From positions 38,883,998-38,947,997 of the forward strand of contig OZ038389.1 in assembly GCA_964036045.1 (NCBI GenBank): a stretch of 64,000 bases of DNA. Direction: 5' to 3'. Made by a program: the position numbers and the translations under genes. Source of the stretch: Eutreptiella sp. 'Long Island Sound 2002'. Lineage: Eukaryota > Euglenozoa > Euglenophyceae > Eutreptiales > Eutreptiaceae. The notes beneath the pieces were generated by a model. The model searched no databases. It saw only the letters and a list, made by a program, of their open reading frames with translations, and was not told the DNA's origin. Shown piece after piece: positions 57,758 through 64,000 of the stretch. How positions within the stretch are numbered: the first letter of the stretch is position 1; every line of letters begins with the position of its first letter.

Positions 57758-58334
57758 CAACTATCAACAATAGACCACAGCAATTAGCATACATTGCAAC
57801 TCAGGATGAAATAATTTACATGTTTGAGAAAAACTGATTGGAAAACTGCCCCAAGGGCTCACTCTCATCCACAGTGCCATCATGAGATGTGCACTCTATG
57901 TTTTTGGGTCCGATAGGTGCTGAGGTGGCATGGCTTGTGGCGCTGAGGTCACTGCCATGTCACATGGGATATTCCTACTTAGCTAGGCTGACTGGGTATT
58001 GAACCCAGGACCTCTCAAAAAGAGGTGCCCAGCCCCCTAGGGTGCATACCACTAGGATAGCTAAGAATTCATGAGAAAACATAGATAAATTCATAGGCTC
58101 TGCCCTCAGTATATCAGTGCCTCAGCAACCCAGGAAAAGATGTTTCAGTGCCTATAGCTTGGGGATAAACGGGTCCACACCACATCCTGATTTAGTGTTT
58201 GGTTCCATAGGTCAAAATGTGTTATCACCGGGTTAGGTTGGGCCAATACTAAGATAAAAATGCATGAGTGCTTAGAGCACCTCTTATACAACTAAAGTAT
58301 ACCCTAAAGCATTGGAAAAGCACTTTTTCCTACT

Positions 58335-58582
58335 GACCATGTGTTGCATGGGGACTGCCCTGATGTAATGATCTTGGGGAGCCAATGAAGAACGGTAGCT
58401 TACTACACCAGGGGGGAATGACAAGCAAGGTGTTATGACGCAAGGTGTGTCTTCCCTCCTTGGTGACAAGCGAGTCCAGAGTTAGGACCCCTGATTGGTC
58501 CAGACCCCTGGGGTTCTACCCTTCCTTACAGGGTTTACCATACTCCTAAGTGTGCTATGTATGTCTGTGTGTGTCTCAGTGC
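58335..58582. other. Unassigned sequence flanking element 2
   Basis: About 250 bp without a supported frame or repeat match inside the window. It is the outer flank of the element 2 LTR and may belong to the 3' noncoding region of the element that follows. Confidence 0.4.
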
Positions 58583-59216
58583 TCTCCATTCGCATAGCAT
58601 ACCTGTCATTCCTGTTTTGACCTGTTCAGAGCAAAGGAGAAAAGCACGGGAGCCCCCAACAGCCAGAGCGGTGACTACCCTAACGTTTTAACGAAGCAAC
58701 CAACACGAACGCATTGCATGCGTGTGAAATGACACTGGGATACCTGAGAGGTGGGTTGTCCACCTGCTCTGTGGTGTGGGTTCATTTTCAATACTTTTCC
58801 CTAAAGTTTATAAAAATTTGGATGCAACTGTGCAAAAACTTCCATTAGAACTTTAAAAACTACGGCCCATACCTTCTGCTTCAAGAGCCGTTTACGTTTG
58901 CGCAACCCTGTTTCTGGGGTCTGCTTCTGTTGCGCTTGTCTGCGACTTTGAGCTTTGGTGTAAAAATGACGATTTCTGGCGTTGTTTCGTCAATTTTTAG
59001 CGATTGAACTTCTTAAATCGCTACACCCTTCGCTAAACCACAGCATTCACTCCCTGTTGGTTTCATTTCCTACTTTTTTCAGCTCCTGGAGATTTGTGTC
59101 CTCCATTGGAAGTATTGCTCCGCCCTGACCCTTGGACAGGACGTTTACTAAAACGCTGTTTATACAGCGATAGCCGTCCCCACTAGAGCGCTGGACTGTA
59201 CCCTAGTGGGCAAGCA
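58583..59216 (+). repeat. Repeat block X, copy 1
   Basis: Aligns with 61392-62027 over about 635 bp. Shared landmarks include CTCCATTCGCAT, GAGGTGGGTTGTCCACCTGC, CTAAAGTTTATAAAAATTT, CAAGAGCCGTTTACG and CCTAGTGGGCAAGCATGTG. It lies upstream of a polypurine tract and LTR, so it looks like the 3' noncoding region of a Ty3/gypsy relative. No gene is supported. Confidence 0.8.
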
Positions 59217-59262
59217 TGTGTGCTCTAGGGAGGGAGTCCTGGGTTCAAACCCCACTACCCCC
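59168..59262 (+). repeat. tRNA-like or SINE-like segment
   Basis: CACTAGAGCGCTGGACTG resembles a tRNA D-arm/A-box region, and GGGTTCAAACCCC an intact T-arm/B box. The spacing between them is longer than in a normal tRNA, as in long-variable-arm tRNAs or tRNA-derived SINEs. The second copy of this region (61977-62027) is cut by an LTR insertion after GCATGTG. Confidence 0.5.
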
Positions 59263-59498
59263 AAATTTTTACCAAACGTTTTCGTCGCAGGCTGGCGACT
59301 TTTGAGGAATGCCCCATCGAAGGGACATCATTCACGGTACATTACACTGTTTACGAAGGGTACCTACAGTGTGATAGGCTTCTATGAACTGATGAGAATG
59401 TTTTTGGTAGGTTTAATGCATTTTGTGAGGTAATTTTGGGAATATTTGAGCCTTTTTCCTTGGTCCTACTAGCTTGATCAACTAGTACTCCAGGGGGG

Positions 59499-60210
59499 AG
59501 TAAGAAAAAGTCACTGCCATACCCTTCTTGGAGGGCTTGATCCAGGCCAAGCCCCCCTTAAAACCCTTTTGTTGATGCTAAGACTTACGTAAGTATTTTC
59601 ATCCCTCTTTTGAAGCTCTAAGTACACTTTCTCAAAGTAACTAGGGTTATAACCCTAGCCCCCCCATGAAGTTCACCCCTACCACTCAACTGAGCGGAGG
59701 TATCTTCCTTCATCGAGGTTACACCAAAATAAGATAGGCATTTCGGTCCTTAGGCCTTGGAGGTTAAGCCTAGTGGTCTCCCAGCCCAAGATCCCTATAC
59801 TCAATTGTCTCTACCACTTATTGTGGTTATTCTTTTTAACTGTGTCTGAATTCGGTTGCTTGGCCAAGTCATATACTGTGTCTGGCCTAACTCCTTTGCC
59901 CCATATTCCTAACCAACTCCATTTCATCCAAAAGAGTGCGAATGAAGTGCTGGAGGCTAATCGGGAGGCAGGAGTCATGCCAGGTTTGACATAAAATCTT
60001 TTCTTTTATCCATTTGTGATTGAATCTTTGTATTTATACCTGCTATGTATATCTGCAGCCCTTCTGTGTTACACTGGATTTCAAACCATTCATTGATCCG
60101 ATCCACATCCTGTTCTTGCTCTACTTGCTCCTTTGGTTTTGGGATTTCAACATCAAAAACCTGCAGGATTTCATCAAAATCTATAGGGGACTAATCAAGG
60201 ACATCTTTCT
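59499..60210 (+). repeat. LTR of a related Ty3/gypsy family, probably a 3' LTR
   Basis: 712 bp, starting AGTAAGAAAAAGTCACTGCC and ending CATCTTTCT. It aligns with 62028-62737. AGGGGGG (59492-59498) directly before it is a polypurine tract, so this is the 3' LTR of an element whose coding part is not in the window. The start resembles the element 1 LTR start (AGTAAGAAAAAGTG), but the body differs. Confidence 0.8.
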
Positions 60211-61391
60211 TAACGCACTCCCCTGCCCACGTGGAAAAGCACGCGGGACAGGAGACTCCACTACACTACACGCACTAACGCCAGCACCGGCCTTTGAAGG
60301 CAGGGTGAGCACTCATCACTTGCACTCAACTCCTGTCAGGCCTGCTGACCCTAACACCTACACACGCTACTTGGAGCTGCTGTCAAAGATGTCACGGGTC
60401 CTACTGACCCTCCTGTGAGAAAGCAAGAGAACACAGCGCTACTAAGCGACTGTGGCCTAACAGGGGCGCAACTACGCATTTCTCCGTCAGGGCTTGGAGG
60501 GAAGGAGTGCACAGTGTGCGTGCACAGCGTGGATGGCGGTGAAGTCGGACTGCACTCACCACTCGTGGCTGAGTTGCAGTTATTTATTTGTGTGATCTGC
60601 GCAGCATATTTTAGCGCTGCTCAAAGAGACTGCACCAATCGCCCTAACCTTCCCACCTGTAAAGCAAAGGCAGATGGCCTGCGTTTGCGGCTGAGGAACC
60701 AAGACTACCTCCACGTATTATATGCTTCTCAGGTAGCCCTATAATACACTGTCCTCAAACCCAGGTACAAGCAAGCAAGCTTAAGGAACTCTACCCGTTC
60801 TCCTATAGAACGTGGGGTGGAGTCCCTGGGTAGCCTAAACAAGAGTTGTACCGTGCGCATTTCGCGTGGCCTACCCTTTAATGTGTCATATGCATGCACA
60901 GGTATGCACTGGTTTTCCAAATCCTCACTCTTTCTTCTAATTTAACCCATCACAACCAACCACAGCGTGACTCAACCAGGGGGTGAGCTCCTCCTGGGCT
61001 TACCTACCTTACTCACCACGCATCATGTGAATGCCGAGGAAGACACGAGCGCAAAACAACCCTACGCACTTAAACAGACCTACGGCGAACTATAAATCAC
61101 CCTAAGCGATTAATGCACTCTGTGTCATGCATGTATTCCTTGTCTTGTTTCGTGCAGAAAGAAGAGAGACAGTGGCGCACTGCACAGCGCAAAACAAGCC
61201 TAAGCGTTTTAAGCAACCCTATTTTAGCGCTACGGCAACACGAACACGAGCAAGCACTTTCTTTTCTTACCTGTGAAGAGAGAACAAGGGTGAATTGGAG
61301 CACAGGGAAAGCGCCACAGCGTGTGAATGCCTAAATTAGGCACGTGCTTCGCGAGCACAGCGCATATTCTAACCCTACGTGCACGCTGCAC
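60211..61391 (+). repeat. 3' noncoding fragment of a Ty3/gypsy relative, with module M
   Basis: 60424 to about 61090 matches the 3' noncoding region of element 1 from 42984 on. The 60 bases before module M (ending GGGTCCTACTGACCCTCCTGTG) also resemble 42940-42980. No gene is supported. Confidence 0.65.
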
Positions 61392-62027
61392 GCTCCATTC
61401 GCATTGCATACCTTTCATTTCTGTTTTGACCTGTGCAGAGCAAAGGAGAGGACACCCGAGCCCCCAGCGAACACAGCGGTGACAACCCTAACTTTTTAAC
61501 AAAGCAACCAACACAAACGCAGTGCATGCGTGTGAAATGACACTGACATACCACAGAGGTGGGTTGTCCACCTGCTCTGTGGTGTGGGTTCCTTTTCGAT
61601 ACTTTTTTCTAAAGTTTATAAAAATTTTGAAGCAACTATGCAAAAATTTCTTTGAGAACTTTCAAAACTACGGCCCATACCTTCTGTTTCAAGAGCCGTT
61701 TACGCTTGCGCGACCCTGTTACTGGGGTCCGCTCTGTTGCGCTTGTCTGCGACTTTAGGTTTTAGTGTAAAAAGGACGATTTCTCGCGTTCCTTCGTCAA
61801 TTTTTAGCGATTTGACTTCTTAAATCGCTACACCTTTCGCTAAACCACAGGATTCACTCCCTGTTGGTTTCATTTTCTATTTTTTTCAGCTCCTGGAGAT
61901 TTGTGTCCTCCATAGGGAGTATTCCTCCGCCTTGGCCCTTGGTCAGGACGTTTACTGAATTGGTGTTTATGCAGCGATGGCCGTCCACATTAGAGCGTTC
62001 GACTGTACCCTAGTGGGCAAGCATGTG
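61392..62027 (+). repeat. Repeat block X, copy 2, cut by an LTR
   Basis: Direct repeat of 58583-59216. It ends inside the tRNA-like segment, where the next LTR begins without a polypurine tract. The following element therefore inserted here. Confidence 0.8.
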
Positions 62028-62737
62028 AGTAAGAAAAAGTCACTGCCATGTCTTTCTTGGAGGGCTTGATCCAGGCCAAGGCTCCCTCAAAACCCCTTTG
62101 TTGATGCTAAGACTAACTTAAGTATTTTTATCTCTCTTTTGTAGCCTAAAGTACACTTTCTCAAAGTAACTAGGGTTGTAACCCTAGCCCCCCCGTGAAG
62201 TTCACCCCTGCCACTCAACTGAGCGGAGGTACCTTCCTTCATGGAGGATATACCGAAAAAAAATAGGCATTTCATGCTTTAGGCCTTGGATGTTAAACCT
62301 AGTGGTCTCCCACCCCAAGACCCCTATACTCAATTGTTTCTACCACTTATTGTGGTTCTACTTTTTAACTGTGTCTGAATTCAGTTGCTTGGCCAAGTCA
62401 TTTTCTGTGTTGGCCTGACATCTATGCCCCACATTCCTAACCAGCATGATTTCACCCAAAAGAGTGCACATGAAGTGCCTGATGCTATCTTGGAGGCCAG
62501 AGTCAGTCCAGCTTTCATATAAAATCTTTTGTATTATCCATTTGTGATTGGATCTTTGTGTTTATACCTGCTTTGTCTATCTGCAGCCCTTCTGTGTTAC
62601 ACTGGATTTCAAAACTATTCATTGATTCGATCCACATCCTGTTCTTGCTCTACTTGCTGCTTTGGTTTGCGTATTCAACTTCAAAACCTGCAGGATTTCA
62701 TCAAAATATCTAGGGCACTAGTAAATGACATCTTTCC
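62028..62737 (+). repeat. 5' LTR of Ty3/gypsy element 4
   Basis: 710 bp, matching 59499-60210. It is followed at once by a primer-binding site and a gag frame, so it is the 5' LTR of an element that continues beyond the window. Confidence 0.85.
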
Positions 62738-62752
62738 GGTAGCAGAGACAGT
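62738..62752 (+). promoter_or_regulatory. Primer-binding site, initiator Met tRNA
   Basis: GGTAGCAGAGACAG right after the LTR. The first ten bases match the initiator Met tRNA complement exactly, which also helps fix the LTR end. Confidence 0.75.
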
Positions 62753-62786
62753 CCCTTGTGACCTTTGGAACCCACCCTGAGAAGAA

Positions 62787-64000
62787 GTGCAGCACACAAA
62801 GCTCAACAACAAGTTCATCATGTCCACGCCAAGCGTCAGGACCTGGCCCATAAGAACTGTCCAAGTACAAATGGGCAGCATGGCCCACCCTATGAGTGAA
62901 CCACCTTACCGAGCTCAACAACTCAGCGTCGCATCTGCGTCCCAAGGAGATCCAGATCGCAGAAGGGCGGAAGAAAATACAATCCTTACCACCGAGGCCT
63001 TAGCGGCCCACGTTGGAGACAGCCCTCATCATCTCCACAGGTGCGTAGCAGCCTCAGTCTCCCGATCCGCCTGTCCGGCATCATCCTCAACAGCAATTTG
63101 AGGCCCTGAGGAATACGAGGAACTGAGGAAGAAAACGGATGAATACATCCTCCATGAGGAGTACTACAAATCCATTCGTGGAGAAGATGGGGAGGAGCCA
63201 TTGGCAGTACACGGATCCAGACCACGTACAGACCTAGGGTCCTACACGCACTCTGGCCCGCCGTCCGACAGAGCCGAGACAGCATCCCTGCCAAGACGAC
63301 CGTGACCCGAGTATCCAATGGCATGTTGTCCAACCCCAAGGGCTCCCGAAGTAGGCCCGACTCGAGTTGAGGGACAACATCATCCAAGGCCAACCTACGG
63401 TGCCCCGGATCATACGGCCGAACTGCTGGCCAAACTTCTGTCTGGATCAGAAGATCCAGATGTGACGGCCCTATCGGAGGCCATTAAGGCGAAACTGGGT
63501 ATTGCAGAACCCTTACCCAAGCCAGAGTTGTCCTCCCCCTCCCCCGGACTGAGTACCCTGGCCGAAGATCTTAAGAGATCAAGGGTCTCAAGGCTGTTGC
63601 CTAAGGTCACCTGCCCAAGCCCCTTTCACCCCCGTGCCAGGACAGTGCCCATGGTTGAACTACAGGATGTGCCTGTGACAGAGACTGAGAAAAGAGGGCG
63701 GTCAGCCCTGGCACCTCTTGCTGGCGTATCACCTTCTGGCCTAACTCCGGGGGGTGGGAAGACGGGCAGACCTATTGCCCAGGAGAACATCCAGCTGGAA
63801 CTACCGGAGTTCGACCCAGAAAATCTGCCCAAATGGGCAGAAGAATTTGCTGAGTTTCTTTTGCTGACCGGCCAATCCCATGTGGATGTGGCCACCAAAT
63901 GCTCCTTGCTGAAACGCTCCTGCAAAAGGAAATTTTTGCAAAAACAGGTGAAACAGATTGTGAAAACCTGTTACACCTGGGCAGAGGTACTCCAGAGGTT
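62787..64000 (+). pseudogene. Gag of Ty3/gypsy element 4, partial, runs off the window
   Basis: One frame carries a weak N-terminal part (first in-frame ATG at 62820), a charged segment (EEYEELRKKTDEY) and, from 63795, a capsid-like region. LELPEFDPENLPKWAEEFAE, then LLLTGQSH and KQVKQIV, align with SNLPEFTGKDLSEFAENF, RLTGETH and RQVRQIV of element 1 Gag. Two in-frame stops, both TGA, lie at 63099-63101 and 63303-63305. From 63306 the frame is open to the end of the window. It is a divergent family relative with an apparently broken N-terminal half. Confidence 0.75.

Larger units (their letters stand above)
48794..58334 (-). mobile_element. Ty3/gypsy element 2, truncated, same family as element 1
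   Basis: Minus-strand copy with 5' LTR (58334 down to 55338, interrupted by a small LTR element), PBS, gag and most of pol. It stops inside integrase at about 48794, so the rest of integrase, the chromodomain and the 3' LTR are missing. Coding similarity to element 1 is high, but there are several frameshifts. Confidence 0.9.
55338..58334 (-). repeat. 5' LTR of Ty3/gypsy element 2, split by a small LTR element
   Basis: Subtracting the 55556-57757 insertion and its 4-bp duplication leaves about 791 bp, close to the 787 bp of element 1. It starts AGTAGGAAAAAG at 58334 on the minus strand. The tRNA-like segment lies at 57986-58059 with a well-paired T arm, CTGGG-TTCAATA-CCCAG. Divergence from the element 1 LTRs is obvious by eye. 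Confidence 0.85.

Noticed and set aside
1-64000. Firm assignment to dinoflagellates
   Set aside because: I looked for a spliced-leader-like sequence and host genes and found none; TE content alone is not diagnostic.

Overview
This window looks like heterochromatin-type DNA from a large, repeat-rich eukaryotic nuclear genome. I see no host protein-coding gene, no rRNA gene and no canonical tRNA gene. Everything that can be recognised is satellite DNA or transposable-element (TE) sequence. The mix is chromodomain Ty3/gypsy elements primed by initiator-Met tRNA, APE-type LINEs carrying an AlkB-like dioxygenase and an RNase H, tRNA-like sequence inside LTRs, and GC-rich satellites. That would fit a unicellular alga or protist with a bloated genome (a dinoflagellate is one option). 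Nothing in the window is diagnostic, so I leave the taxon open.

Left part (1-21.5 kb), tandem arrays. After about 0.8 kb of C-rich unique sequence comes a 7.2-kb degenerate (GGGGCA)n array (1014-8280). Next is a 10.9-kb satellite of about 86 copies of a 127-bp monomer (8281-19221). Each monomer holds three related hairpins, and the copies are organised in higher-order blocks of 17, 17, 15 and 8 monomers. After about 0.6 kb of unassigned sequence there is a 65-bp minisatellite (about 25 copies, 19821-21440). The very long open frames here, on both strands, are a consequence of periodicity and are not genes.

Middle part (21.5-48.8 kb), a nested TE stack that can be dated by insertion order. 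The oldest unit is LINE B on the minus strand, now split in three pieces (46011-48793, 29980-33468, 21482-22929). LINE A, 7.05 kb on the plus strand, inserted into LINE B with a 13-bp target duplication. Separately, a roughly 1.2-kb TIR DNA transposon inserted into the AlkB domain of LINE B. A full chromodomain Ty3/gypsy element (34126-45469, identical-length 787-bp LTRs, 5-bp target duplication) then inserted into that DNA transposon.

Right part (48.8-64 kb). A second copy of the same Ty3/gypsy family lies on the minus strand (48794-58334). It is truncated in integrase, and its 5' LTR is split by a small LTR element that encodes one coiled-coil protein (55556-57757). Next come 3'-end fragments and LTRs of a related family. 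The last feature is the 5' LTR, primer-binding site and gag of another element running off the window end.

The most interesting points are: two independent LINEs carrying AlkB domains; an in-frame UGA separating gag and pol that is conserved in two Ty3/gypsy copies; tRNA-like sequence carried in the LTRs; and the three-hairpin, higher-order 127-bp satellite.
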